This document shows positions 34,457 through 42,994 of a stretch of 64,000 nt of DNA, piece after piece. The position numbers were made by a program, and so were the translations under genes. Origin of the DNA: Janthinobacterium sp. LM6 (GTDB lineage Bacteria; Pseudomonadota; Gammaproteobacteria; Burkholderiales; Burkholderiaceae_D); the NCBI RefSeq assembly GCF_002002885.1, contig NZ_CP019510.1:3224001-3288000 (forward strand), in the 5' to 3' direction. Numbering within the stretch: the stretch's first letter is position 1; each line of letters starts with the position of its first letter. The notes under the pieces were generated by a model. The model was not told the DNA's origin and made no database searches. It worked only from the letters and a program-made list of their open reading frames with translations.

Positions 34457-35697
34457 TGGGCGCGCCTGTGATGAACGATCCGACCGCGGAACGCAAACCC
34501 ATGCTGTCGGTGGCCGAGGCGCAAGCCTTCATGCTGGGCGCGGCGCGCCCGGTGGCCGAGGTGGAGCTGGTCGATACCATGCGTGCCAACGGCCGCGTGC
34601 TGGCCACGGCGCAGACGTCGACCCTGAACGTGCCCGAGCGCGATAACACGCAGATGGATGGCTATGCCGTGCGCGCCAGCGATTGCGCCAGCGGCGCGGC
34701 CAGCCTGCCCGTGTCGCAGCGCATCGCGGCCGGCCACGTGGGCCAGCCTTTGCAAGCGGGGACGGCGGCGCGCATCTTCACGGGCGCCTTGCTCCCGGAC
34801 GGCGCCGATTGTGTCGTGATGCAGGAGCAGTGCACTGTGCTCGACGGCGTGGTGACGGTCAATCACGTGCCGCAGGCCGGCGAATGGGTGCGCCGCCAGG
34901 GCGAGGATATCCGCGCCGGCGGTGAGATCCTCGGTGCCGGCCGGCGCCTGCGCAGCCAGGAAATGGGCCTGGCCGCCTCGGTGGGGCTGGCGCAAGTGCC
35001 GGTGCTGCGCAAGCTGCGCGTGGCCGTGTTCTTCACGGGCGACGAACTGGCCATGCCCGGCGAACCTTTGGTGCCGGGCGCCGTCTACAACTCGAACCGT
35101 TTTACCTTGCGCGGCCTGCTGGAAAATCTGGGCTGCGAGATCACGGACCTGGGCATCGTGCCCGACAGCCTGGACGCGACGCGCGCCGTGCTGCGCCAGG
35201 CGGCCCAGGGCAATGATTTGATCATCACCTCGGGCGGCGTGTCCGTGGGCGAGGAAGACCATATCAAGCCGGCCGTGGAAGCGGAAGGGCGGCTGAACAT
35301 GTGGCAGATCGCCGTCAAGCCGGGCAAGCCGCTGGCCTTCGGCGAAGTGCGGGACGCGTTCTTTGTCGGCTTGCCCGGCAATCCCGTCTCCAGTTTCGTC
35401 ACCTTTTTGCTGTTCGTGCGCCCGTTCATCCTGCGCCTGCAGGGCGTGGCGGGGAGCCTGGCGCCGCGCAGCTACAAGCTGCCGGCCGCGTTCGAGCGCC
35501 TGAAGGCGGACAAGCGCAACGAATTTCTGCGCGCCAAGGTCAATGACGCGGGCGAGCTGGAACTGTTCGCCAACCAGAGTTCGGGCGTGCTGACATCCAC
35601 CGTGTGGGGCGACGGCTTGATCGATTGCCCGCCGGGGCTGTCGATCGCGCGCGGCGACATGCTGCGGTTTATCCCGTTTAACGAATTGCTGTACTAA
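34456..35697 (+). CDS. moeA: Molybdopterin molybdotransferase
   Basis: A 413-residue MoeA that inserts molybdenum into molybdopterin. Four domains are visible: the first with RDNTQMDGYAVRASD trimmed to its motif, a second with RIFTGALLPDGADCVVMQEQ, a MoaB-like domain with VFFTGDELAMPGEPLVPG and LIITSGGVSVGEEDHIK, and a C-terminal beta barrel. The ATG at 34456 overlaps the thrC stop (TGATG), so translation is coupled; a second ATG 15 bp later is also possible. moaD follows 10 bp after its stop. Confidence 0.93.
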   Translation: MGAPVMNDPTAERKPMLSVAEAQAFMLGAARPVAEVELVDTMRANGRVLATAQTSTLNVPERDNTQMDGYAVRASDCASGAASLPVSQRIAAGHVGQPLQAGTAARIFTGALLPDGADCVVMQEQCTVLDGVVTVNHVPQAGEWVRRQGEDIRAGGEILGAGRRLRSQEMGLAASVGLAQVPVLRKLRVAVFFTGDELAMPGEPLVPGAVYNSNRFTLRGLLENLGCEITDLGIVPDSLDATRAVLRQAAQGNDLIITSGGVSVGEEDHIKPAVEAEGRLNMWQIAVKPGKPLAFGEVRDAFFVGLPGNPVSSFVTFLLFVRPFILRLQGVAGSLAPRSYKLPAAFERLKADKRNEFLRAKVNDAGELELFANQSSGVLTSTVWGDGLIDCPPGLSIARGDMLRFIPFNELLY

Positions 35698-35707
35698 GGA
35701 AGTCTTG

Positions 35708-35962
35708 ATGAAGATCAATCTGCGTTTTTTTGCCAGCGTGCGCGAGCTGGTGGGCACGGGCCAGGAAGCACTGGAAGTGGCCGGGCCGCTGACGGTGGGC
35801 GAGGTGCGAGCCCTGCTGATCGCGCGCGGCGGCAACTGGGAATATGCGCTGGCGCAGGGCCGCGCGCTGCGCATGGCGCATAATCAGGTGATGTGCGACG
35901 CCGACACCGTGACAGGCGACGGCGACGAAGTGGCGTTCTTCCCGCCCGTGACGGGTGGCTGA
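35708..35962 (+). CDS. moaD: Molybdopterin synthase small subunit (sulfur carrier)
   Basis: An 84-residue ubiquitin-like sulfur carrier ending in VTGG, the C-terminal Gly-Gly that is adenylated and thiocarboxylated by MoeB. Beta-grasp strands INLRFFASVRELVG and ALRMAHNQVMCDADTVTGDGDEVAFFPPV are typical. ATG at 35708 follows AAGGAAGTC. MoaD pairs with MoaE, which is usually next in this cluster but is not seen here. A strong terminator follows at 35981. Confidence 0.92.
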   Translation: MKINLRFFASVRELVGTGQEALEVAGPLTVGEVRALLIARGGNWEYALAQGRALRMAHNQVMCDADTVTGDGDEVAFFPPVTGG

Positions 35963-35980
35963 TCCTGCTCGCCAAATGAG

Positions 35981-36012
35981 ACGGCCACTTCATCGAAGTG
36001 GCCGTTTTTTCA
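35981..36012 (+). terminator. Intrinsic terminator of thrC-moeA-moaD
   Basis: ACGGCCACTTC / GAAGTGGCCGT with a 3-base loop, followed by TTTTTT. It lies 18 bp after the moaD stop codon and also ends where the minus-strand membrane gene's stop codon begins, so it may work in both directions. Confidence 0.9.
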
Positions 36013-36243
36013 TGAAGATCTGGTTTTCGGTTTGTCTCCGCTGCACGTGGCGCAGGCGATGGCTTTCTTGTAGCGCCAGTATTTCGAGCCGATGAAGATG
36101 GCCGATGCCACCAGCGACCAGGCCAGCGCGCTGAGGATGTCGGCCTGGCTGGTGGTGCCCTTGCTGTATTCGACCACCGTCAGAATGATGAATAAAATCG
36201 AACTGGCCAGCAAATAGCGGGAAATCCAGAATCCTGCGCCCAT
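36010..36243 (-). CDS. Small two-helix membrane protein
   Basis: A 77-residue protein with two transmembrane segments (about residues 8-24 and 36-54), a short outside loop (EYSKGTTSQAD), and a hydrophilic C-terminus that has two cysteines in CATCSGDK, possibly a metal-binding knuckle. No family is recognised. The start ATG at 36243 has a strong GAGGAGAAACAC ribosome binding site. It is divergent from the flavoprotein gene and ends at the terminator after moaD. Confidence 0.7.
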   Translation of the reverse strand: MGAGFWISRYLLASSILFIILTVVEYSKGTTSQADILSALAWSLVASAIFIGSKYWRYKKAIACATCSGDKPKTRSS

Positions 36244-36408
36244 GTGTTTCTCCTCTTGTCGTCGCGTTGTCTCGTGAAGTCAAGCCGCCGATCGCTGCGG
36301 CACGTCCGCGCAGTATGCCTCATTTTTGGGCGAGATCGCCATCGGCGGGCCATATCCGGCCCAATCTCGACTAAAATGCCGGGGTTTTCACCGTCTTTCC
36401 AGCTCGCC

Positions 36409-37650
36409 ATGACCCAAACCAGTTCCCCTCTGTTTCACATCGCCGTCATCGGCGGCGGCCCCGCCGGCCTGATGGCCGCCCAGGCGGCCAGCGACCAGGG
36501 AGCTAGGGTGGAGCTGTTCGACGCCATGCCGTCCGTCGGCCGCAAATTCCTGCTGGCGGGGCGCGGCGGCATGAATATCACGCATGCGGAAGGCTACCAG
36601 GCTTTCGTCTCGCGCTACGCCAGGCAAGCGCACCGGGTGAAACCGGCGCTGGACCAGTTCGGCCCGCAAAAGGTGCGCGACTGGGTGCACGGCCTGGGCG
36701 TCGACACCTTCGTCGGCTCCTCGAACCGCGTCTTCCCTACCGACATGAAGGCGGCGCCCTTGCTGCGCGCCTGGCTGCACCGCCTGCGCGAGGCGGGCGT
36801 GCAATTTCACATGCGCCACCGCTGGACGGGCTGGCAAGACGGCCAGCTGGCGTTTGCCACGCCGGACGGCGAACGTCGCTTCACTTTCGACGCCGTGATC
36901 CTGGCGCTGGGCGGCGGCAGCTGGGCGCGGCTGGGATCGGACGGCGCCTGGGTGCCGTTGCTGCAGGAGCAGGGCGTGGCCGTGACGCCCCTGGCGCCGG
37001 CCAATTGCGGCTTCGACGTGGACTGGAGCGAGTATTTCCGCAGCCGTCATGCGGGCGAACCGCTGGCGACGGTGGCCATTTCGGCGCGCGATATCGATGA
37101 CTGCATGATCAAGCGCCAGGGCCAGTTCGTCATCACGGCGGGCGGCGTCGAGGGCAGCCTGATTTATGCCTTGTCGGCCGCGCTGCGCGAGCAGATCGCC
37201 GCCGAGGGCAGCACCACCATCTGGCTCGACCTGGCGCCCGACCACAGCCATGAACGCGTGTTCGCGGAAGTGACGCGCCCGCGCGGCGCCCGCTCCATGT
37301 CCAGCCACCTGAACAGCCGCCTGGGCATCAAGGGCGTGAAATCGGGCCTGCTGCGCGAATGCCTGAGCGCCGCCGACTTTGCCGACGAGGCCAGGCTGGC
37401 GGCCGCCATCAAGCTGCTGCCCGTGACCTTGCGGCGTCCGCGTCCCATCGATGAAGCCATCAGCAGCGCGGGCGGCGTGGACTTCGACGGCGTCGACGGC
37501 AGCATGCTGCGAGCCATGCCGGGCGTGTTCCTGGCGGGGGAAATGCTGGACTGGGAAGCGCCCACGGGCGGCTACCTGCTGACGGCCTGCCTGGCGCAAG
37601 GCAAGGCGGCCGGCGAGCAGGCGGTGTCCTGGCTGGAAAAGAGTCGTTAG
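36409..37650 (+). CDS. BaiN/RdsA-type NAD(P)/FAD-dependent oxidoreductase
   Basis: A 413-residue flavoprotein of the HI0933/TIGR03862 group. The FAD-binding Rossmann motif IAVIGGGPAGLMAAQAASDQG begins at residue 10 (trimmed), with GRKFLLAGRGGMNITHAE, GVDTFVGSSNRVFPTDMKA and the C-terminal APTGGYLLTACLAQGKAAGEQA. Family members are flavin-dependent reductases of bile-acid-like or other hydrophobic substrates; the natural substrate here is unknown. ATG at 36409 starts the canonical MTQTSSPLFHIAVIGGG; earlier in-frame codons lie in a region that is not conserved. Confidence 0.88.
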   Translation: MTQTSSPLFHIAVIGGGPAGLMAAQAASDQGARVELFDAMPSVGRKFLLAGRGGMNITHAEGYQAFVSRYARQAHRVKPALDQFGPQKVRDWVHGLGVDTFVGSSNRVFPTDMKAAPLLRAWLHRLREAGVQFHMRHRWTGWQDGQLAFATPDGERRFTFDAVILALGGGSWARLGSDGAWVPLLQEQGVAVTPLAPANCGFDVDWSEYFRSRHAGEPLATVAISARDIDDCMIKRQGQFVITAGGVEGSLIYALSAALREQIAAEGSTTIWLDLAPDHSHERVFAEVTRPRGARSMSSHLNSRLGIKGVKSGLLRECLSAADFADEARLAAAIKLLPVTLRRPRPIDEAISSAGGVDFDGVDGSMLRAMPGVFLAGEMLDWEAPTGGYLLTACLAQGKAAGEQAVSWLEKSR

Positions 37651-37663
37651 AGAACCGTCATCA

Positions 37664-38470
37664 TCAATGCCAGATGATGTCGCCTGAACCGCTTTTCTGC
37701 GTCTCGCGCTGGCGCGGGTTGCCGTGGACGTGGATGTCGCCGCTGCCGCGCAGGGTCAGGTTGGCGGCGTCGCGCACGAAGACGGTGCTCGTGCCGGAGC
37801 CTTGCAGGCTGACGCTGGCCTTGTCGGCGGCCAGGTGCTCGGCATCGATGTCGCCTGAACCGCTGAGGTCGGCGCGCAGGAACTTGGTATTGCCGCTGGC
37901 GGCGATGCGCCCGGAGCCCACCATTTCCAGCACCACGCTGTCGCTGTTGCCGGCATTGATGTCGAGGTCGCCACTGCCGTTGACGGTGGCGGCAACCTGC
38001 TTGTAGCGTCCCGTGAAGCTGACGTCGCCCGATCCCGTTAATTCCAGGATGAAACTGTCGCCGGAAAAGCCCGTGATCTTGCTGTCGCCATTGCCGTGCA
38101 CTTCGACGCGCACGAGGGCTGGCAGCACCAGTTCCACCTGCAGCGGCTGGCGATGGTGGAACAGCATGCCTTTCGGGCCGATATGCAGGGTCGCGCCATC
38201 CTGCGTGGTGTCGACGTTCGACAGCAGACGCTGTTCGCCGCTGACCTTCAGCGATGGCGTGGCGCCGCGGCGCAGCACCAGGTCGATGGGACCGGCCAGG
38301 TCGATGCTGGTGATATCGGCGGAAATCGGGCGCGTTTCGCTGCGCACGGCGCGGCCGGCAGCGCTGCTGGGATTGCTGATTCCCTTGGCGCGCAGCGCCG
38401 CATACGACATGGCGATCAGGACCAGTGCCAGCAAGAGCATGGACAGGCCAACTTTGAACAAGCGTTTCAT
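37664..38470 (-). CDS. DUF2807 (head GIN) domain protein
   Basis: A 268-residue protein with an N-terminal signal anchor (KVGLSMLLLALVLIAMSYAAL) and a C-terminal repeat of parallel beta-helix-like units. Repeated phrases such as HGNGDSKITG, LTGSGDVSFTG, VNGSGDLDINAG, MVGSGRIAASG and LSGSGDIDAEH mark the DUF2807 'GIN' right-handed beta-helix, which sits in the periplasm. Members occur with DUF1700/HAAS proteins and PadR regulators in envelope-stress-like modules. ATG at 38470; the DUF1700 gene ends 10 bp upstream, so they form one operon. Confidence 0.85.
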   Translation of the reverse strand: MKRLFKVGLSMLLLALVLIAMSYAALRAKGISNPSSAAGRAVRSETRPISADITSIDLAGPIDLVLRRGATPSLKVSGEQRLLSNVDTTQDGATLHIGPKGMLFHHRQPLQVELVLPALVRVEVHGNGDSKITGFSGDSFILELTGSGDVSFTGRYKQVAATVNGSGDLDINAGNSDSVVLEMVGSGRIAASGNTKFLRADLSGSGDIDAEHLAADKASVSLQGSGTSTVFVRDAANLTLRGSGDIHVHGNPRQRETQKSGSGDIIWH

Positions 38471-38480
38471 GGCAGCCTTT

Positions 38481-39278
38481 CTAGTGACCTTTGAGCAGGG
38501 AAGCATTCATGGCAATGTAGCGCTTGATGCCGATCAAGGTATAGCGCGTTACGACCAGACTGAGCAGGAAGATGGCGATGCCGCCGAGCAGCATGCCCAC
38601 GCCAAACACGGTTTGCGTGGTGCGCGCATCGCGGTCCATGTCGGTGGAGATGCGGATGCCGCCGCCGGCCAGCGCTTCGGCCCGCTCCATCATGCGCGAT
38701 GAGGCGCCCGGTGCCTCGGGCGCGGACTCGGCCGGGTCACGCTGCAAGGGGCCGGGCACGTGGTCGACTTCGATGCCCGTGTCGCCGATGGTGATGCGCG
38801 TTTCGCGCCGTTCGCCGCCTTCGCCGCCGTCATCGTCATGGATGAAGACGTGGCGCAGGGGGCCGTCGAGCACCAGTTCGTTGGCGCCGGACAAGCCGCT
38901 GGCCGTGATGGCGATGCCGGCCAGGTAAAAGCTCAGGCCGACGGCGTACAGGGTGGCCAGCAGGGCCGCGTAGACGGCGGCAGGCACGACCATGAACAGG
39001 TTGAAGATGGCCAGGCCCACCAGCGAGACGAGCAGGCGCAGCAGGTTGACGGGCGTTTTCTTTTGCTCGAAAGCCTGGCGATGGGTGCTGCTGCGCAAGG
39101 TGAGGGCGATTTTTTTCGGGTCGCCCAGGTCGTCGGCGATTTCGTGCTCGCTGCGGCCGGCCGCAGCGCCTTCGATGAAGGTCTGTTCGTAATAATCGAG
39201 GGTCTTGGCCACCAGGTCCGGTGGCAAGCCTGCCAGTGCGCGCCGCAGCGCCTCGAGATAATCTTGCTTGTTCATCAT
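38481..39278 (-). CDS. DUF1700 (HAAS-type) membrane protein
   Basis: A 265-residue membrane protein. The N-terminal NKQDYLEALRRALAGLPPDL helix-turn and FIEGAAAGRSEHEIADDLGDPKKIA motif (residues 1-60) are the HAAS/DUF1700 signalling signature, followed by three membrane spans (about 78-100, 100-125 and 220-245). Charged stretches of Asp/Glu lie between. The family often works with a PadR-like regulator to sense membrane state, but no padR gene is adjacent here. RBS AGGAAGAAT precedes the ATG. In one operon with DUF2807 downstream and a short membrane protein upstream. Confidence 0.82.
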   Translation of the reverse strand: MMNKQDYLEALRRALAGLPPDLVAKTLDYYEQTFIEGAAAGRSEHEIADDLGDPKKIALTLRSSTHRQAFEQKKTPVNLLRLLVSLVGLAIFNLFMVVPAAVYAALLATLYAVGLSFYLAGIAITASGLSGANELVLDGPLRHVFIHDDDGGEGGERRETRITIGDTGIEVDHVPGPLQRDPAESAPEAPGASSRMMERAEALAGGGIRISTDMDRDARTTQTVFGVGMLLGGIAIFLLSLVVTRYTLIGIKRYIAMNASLLKGH

Positions 39279-39297
39279 ATTCTTCCTGTCCGCCGCT

Positions 39298-39453
39298 TCA
39301 GCCCATCGCCGGCAGCAACATGCTTGCCTGGCTCAGCAGCAACGGTGCCTGTGGCGCCTGCTGTACCTGCATGACGATCAAGGTGGCCAGCACCACACCC
39401 GCCAGCAGCGCCAGGGCTTTCAAGCTGTTTTTCAAGTGCAAGGTGGTGTGCAT
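39298..39453 (-). CDS. Short single-span membrane protein
   Basis: A 51-residue peptide with one hydrophobic segment (SLKALALLAGVVLATLIVMQ) after a basic-polar N-terminus and a mixed C-terminus. The ATG at 39453 has GGGGAA 8 bp upstream. It stands 19 bp before the DUF1700 gene on the same strand and fits as a small first gene of that operon. Without conservation data it could still be chance. Confidence 0.5.
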   Translation of the reverse strand: MHTTLHLKNSLKALALLAGVVLATLIVMQVQQAPQAPLLLSQASMLLPAMG

Positions 39454-39577
39454 GGTATTCCCCGTGGCATGGCCGTTGTCGATGATCAGACTGTACCCAA
39501 GCGCACGCGAGCGCACCAGCGCAGTGCGACAGAATGCAATTTCTCGGGGGCGAGCGACACCAGGGGAGGATGCACCG

Positions 39578-40951
39578 TCAAGTCTGTTTTGCCGCCTTGC
39601 CCGTGGTGACGACCTTGGCCGCCGCCACGCCGCTGCGCACGGCTGCCTCGATGGTGGCCGGATAGTCTTGCGTCCGGTCGTCATTGGCCGTGTAGTCGCC
39701 GGCCAGCAGCAGGCCAGGCACGCCGCTGGCGTTGCCGGGGCGTAATAAATCCGGCGTGCAGGCAAACGTGGCGCGCTTTTCCGTGATCAGCTGGGTCCAG
39801 ACGGGTTGCGCCAGTTCAGGGCGCTGCAACACCTGCGCCAGCTGCGCGGCAATCGCTTGCGCCAGCGGCCCGTGGCCTTGCTCGGCGGCAGGGCCGGAGG
39901 CGCTGATGACGACGGCCAGCAAGCCCGCCTGCTTGCTGTCGAGCTGGCCCCGGTCGAAGACGAACTGGCCCCAGTGCCGGCTCGCCGGCGTATCGACGAG
40001 GGCGTAGAACGGCAAGTCCAGGCGCACCGAGGCGTCGTATTGCAGGTAGCAGGTGCTGATGGCTTCCGGCGTGAAGGCTTGCATGCGGTTAATTACGTCA
40101 TCGAGGCGCGCGTCCTGCAAGCCTTGCAGCAGGCCGGCCGCCTGTCCGGACGAAGTGGCCACGATGACGCCGTCAAAGATATCTCCATGGTCGACCTGCC
40201 AGCGGCCGTCGGGCAGCGCCTGCAGGGCGGCCACCTTGGCGCCCGTGCGGATCTCTCCGCCATGTTGTTCCACATAGCGGGCGGCCGCGTCGGGCAATAC
40301 GCTGCTCAGGTCCGCCTTCGGGACCAGCATGTCCGAGGCGCGGCGGCGGCTGGCGCCCAGGCTGTCGCGCAGCACGTTGAGGAAGACGCGGGCCGAGGCG
40401 CGCTCGGGCGGGGTATTCAATGCGGCCAGGCACAGCGGGTGCCACATCAGCCGGCACAAAGTGTCCGTCTGGTCGAAGCGCTGCAGCAATTCGCTGACCG
40501 TGCAATCGTTGTACAGCTGCCAACCCATCGTCCGCATGGCGGTGGAAAAGCGCATCAGGGCCAGTTTGTCGGCGCGCAATAATCCCGTGGCGCGCAGCAG
40601 GGCCCAGACCAGGTGCAGCGGCGCGGGCAGGCGGGGGGCGATGAAATCCATGCCTCCCGAGCCGGCCGGATAGCGCATCTGCAGCGGCAGCGTGAGGATC
40701 AGTTCGTCCGGGTCTTGCCCCGCCAGCTTGATCAGGCGCAAGGTTTCCGTGTAGGCGCCCAGCAAGATATGCTGGCCGTTGTCGAGCACAGTATTTTCCC
40801 GTTCGACCCGGCGCGCGCGGCCGCCCAGGGTGCGCGCCGCCTCGTAGACGGTGACGGCATGGCCGGCGCGCGCCAGTTCCATGGCCGCCGCGCAGCCGGC
40901 CCAGCCGGCGCCGATGATGGCGTAGCGTTGCTTCACGCGAATATCAGCCAC
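39578..40951 (-). CDS. hpnE: Hydroxysqualene dehydroxylase
   Basis: A 457-residue FAD-dependent amine-oxidase-fold enzyme. The N-terminal YAIIGAGWAGCAAAMELARAG (trimmed: GAGWAG) binds FAD, VYEAARTLGGRAR follows, and LNTPPERASARVFLNVLRDSL with the C-terminal LLLAGDYTANDDRTQDYPATIEAA is HpnE-like. It removes hydroxyl from hydroxysqualene in the three-step HpnC/D/E route to squalene. GTG start at 40951 overlaps the hpnD stop codon (GTGGCTGA). With hpnC and hpnD it forms a minus-strand operon; hopanoid or other squalene use depends on a cyclase elsewhere. Confidence 0.92.
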   Translation of the reverse strand: MADIRVKQRYAIIGAGWAGCAAAMELARAGHAVTVYEAARTLGGRARRVERENTVLDNGQHILLGAYTETLRLIKLAGQDPDELILTLPLQMRYPAGSGGMDFIAPRLPAPLHLVWALLRATGLLRADKLALMRFSTAMRTMGWQLYNDCTVSELLQRFDQTDTLCRLMWHPLCLAALNTPPERASARVFLNVLRDSLGASRRRASDMLVPKADLSSVLPDAAARYVEQHGGEIRTGAKVAALQALPDGRWQVDHGDIFDGVIVATSSGQAAGLLQGLQDARLDDVINRMQAFTPEAISTCYLQYDASVRLDLPFYALVDTPASRHWGQFVFDRGQLDSKQAGLLAVVISASGPAAEQGHGPLAQAIAAQLAQVLQRPELAQPVWTQLITEKRATFACTPDLLRPGNASGVPGLLLAGDYTANDDRTQDYPATIEAAVRSGVAAAKVVTTGKAAKQT

Positions 40952-41777
40952 GGACCCAGGTCTTCCAGGCCAGCCACAGTTTGCGGATCGGCGTGAGCGA
41001 GATGCGCTGTTTCAGCACGTGGTAGCCGTCGCGCTCGACTTCGTTGAGCAGGGTGCGGTAGATGGCGGCCATGATCAGGCCCGGACGCTGGGCGCGGCGA
41101 TCCTCGGCCGGCAACAGCGCGAAAGCTTCGTCATACGCCTTTTGCGCGCGCGCCACCTGGAAACGCATGAGGTTTTCAAAGTTTTCGCTGTGGCGCGCGT
41201 TCAGCAAGTCGGCCGCCGTCACATTGAATTGCTGCAATTCGCTGATCGGCAGGTAGATGCGCCCCTTGCGCGCATCTTCACCCACGTCGCGGATGATGTT
41301 GGTCAGCTGGAAGGCATGGCCCAGTTTTTCCGCGTACAGCAGGGTTTCCGGGCGGGTCGCGCCAAAGATGCTGGCCGACAAGATGCCCACCACGCTGGCC
41401 ACATGCCAGCAATAGCGGCTCATGGCCTGGTAATCGAGGTAGCGGGTCTGGTTCAAGTCCATTTCCATGCCGTCGATGATGGCCTGCAAATGCTTTTCTT
41501 CCAGTTGATACACGGCCAGATGCGGTTCCAGCGCGCGCATCACGGGATGCGTGGGGATGCCCTCGTACATGGCCTTGACTTCCTTGCGCCACCACACCAG
41601 CTTGGTGCGTGCCACGGCTTCGTCCGTGCATTCGTCGACCGTGTCATCGACTTCGCGGCAGAAGGCGTACAGGGCCGTGATGGCCTTGCGGCGTTCGGCC
41701 GGCAGGAACAGGAAGCTGTAGTAGAAGCTGGAGCCGCTCTGGGCGGCCTTTTGTTGGCAGTATTCGTCGGGAGACAT
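40944..41777 (-). CDS. hpnD: Presqualene diphosphate synthase
   Basis: A 277-residue squalene/phytoene synthase-fold enzyme. The two metal-binding aspartate motifs are present: DDTVDE (about residues 44-49) and DVGEDARKGRIYLP (about 165-178), plus YCWHVASVVGIL and FQLTNIIRD. HpnD couples two farnesyl diphosphates to presqualene diphosphate, which HpnC then opens to hydroxysqualene. The ATG at 41777 (MSPDEYCQQK) is chosen; a TTG six bases upstream is possible. hpnE follows with a stop/start overlap, hpnC lies 46 bp upstream. Confidence 0.93.
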   Translation of the reverse strand: MSPDEYCQQKAAQSGSSFYYSFLFLPAERRKAITALYAFCREVDDTVDECTDEAVARTKLVWWRKEVKAMYEGIPTHPVMRALEPHLAVYQLEEKHLQAIIDGMEMDLNQTRYLDYQAMSRYCWHVASVVGILSASIFGATRPETLLYAEKLGHAFQLTNIIRDVGEDARKGRIYLPISELQQFNVTAADLLNARHSENFENLMRFQVARAQKAYDEAFALLPAEDRRAQRPGLIMAAIYRTLLNEVERDGYHVLKQRISLTPIRKLWLAWKTWVRG

Positions 41778-41823
41778 AGTCAAAAGAGCAAGGGTTGCAG
41801 ATCGAAGCCGCTATTCTATCGTC

Positions 41824-42705
41824 TTACAGAGTGGGCGACGGGGGAAAAGCCGTTTTTACTTGTGTCTCTTGATGCAAGCTTTTGCGCGACATGCGCAGGG
41901 CGCGCCAGAAAATGATCAGCCAGTCGCGTTTCTCCAGCTTGGGGCGGCGCCGGAACACGTCGTAATTGACGGCTTCGATGCATTCGAGGATGCGCAAGCC
42001 GCCTTGCACCACCAGGCGCAATTCCCAGCCGATGCGCCCGCGCAAACGCAGGGCCAGCGGCGCGCCGGACAGCATCAGGGCGCGCGTGCGGGCCACTTCG
42101 AAGCGCATCAGGGCGCTCCACTTGCCGTGCGCCTCGGGCCGCTCGAAGGCGGCGGCGGAGACGGCAAAGCGGCTCAAATCTTCCATCGGCAGGTAGATGC
42201 GCTCTTTTTGCTGGTCGATGGCAACGTCTTGCAAGAAATTAATTAGTTGCAAAGCTGAACATATCGCATCGGAATCGCGTACATTCTGTTCATCGGCCGC
42301 GCCATACAGGTGCAGCATCAGCAGCCCCACGGGGTTGGCGGAGCGGGCGCAGTAATCGAGCACATCGTCATAGCTGGCGTAGCGCGTCGTTTCCACATCC
42401 TGTTTAAATGCTGACAACAGATCGTAAAACGGCTTCAGCGGCAACTGGTGTCTGGCGATGACGGCAGCCAGGCGCTCGAACATGGCGGCGTTCTCGCCGG
42501 CATGGCCTTCGTGGCGGTCCATGCGGCCCAGCGCTTCTTCATAGGCGTGCAGGGCCGCCAGGCGCTCGGCCGGCGTGGCGTCGCCCTCATCGGCCAGGTC
42601 GTCGGCGCTGCGGGCGAAGGCATAGATGGCTTCGACGGCGGGCACCAGGCGGCGCGGCAGTAAAAATGATGCAACAGGAAAATTTTCGTAATGGTCTACA
42701 GGCAT
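41824..42705 (-). CDS. hpnC: Hydroxysqualene synthase HpnC
   Basis: A 293-residue prenyl-diphosphate head-to-head enzyme. Two aspartate-rich sites are visible: SADDLADEGD near residue 36 and INFLQDVAIDQQKERIYLP near 155; DYCARSANPVGLLML sits between. HpnC converts presqualene diphosphate to hydroxysqualene. ATG at 42705 (MPVDHYENFPVAS) is used; a GTG two codons upstream is possible. It is the first gene of the hpnC-hpnD-hpnE operon. The shorter upstream region shares a 289-bp divergent gap with the RND adaptor gene. Confidence 0.93.
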   Translation of the reverse strand: MPVDHYENFPVASFLLPRRLVPAVEAIYAFARSADDLADEGDATPAERLAALHAYEEALGRMDRHEGHAGENAAMFERLAAVIARHQLPLKPFYDLLSAFKQDVETTRYASYDDVLDYCARSANPVGLLMLHLYGAADEQNVRDSDAICSALQLINFLQDVAIDQQKERIYLPMEDLSRFAVSAAAFERPEAHGKWSALMRFEVARTRALMLSGAPLALRLRGRIGWELRLVVQGGLRILECIEAVNYDVFRRRPKLEKRDWLIIFWRALRMSRKSLHQETQVKTAFPPSPTL

Positions 42706-42783
42706 GAACACACTTCTCTAGTCTTGCGTTTGTCCGGCACCCTCACACGCTGGAATGGGGCCGGACGTTGTACGTCTCAAGAT

Positions 42784-42847
42784 TAATGACGCAAAAGTCA
42801 CTAAAAACTTTTACGCACGATTATAATTAATAACCAGAAAGTCATTA
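42784..42847. promoter_or_regulatory. Repeated GTCAYTA boxes and -10 in the hpnC / RND divergent region
   Basis: TAATGAC at 42784-42790 faces GTCACTA at 42797-42803 (one mismatch, 6-bp spacer), and a direct copy GTCATTA lies at 42841-42847, 44 bp from the first direct half. TATAAT is at 42822-42827 between them. Such repeats in a divergent promoter suggest a regulator binding site, although no regulator gene is adjacent. The remaining part of the 42706-42994 gap contains no gene. Confidence 0.35.
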
Positions 42848-42994
42848 GGGGAAAATCACTCCCCGCCATGACCAAGCTGATATTGTCACAAATTTAAGGA
42901 TATCGCGTGCGAAAAAGTTTGGCTTGGCCCAAAGGACAAGCAAAAAGTTTCTCCGCATAAAAATATTGCAGCCCGCATAGTAAAGGAAAATACC

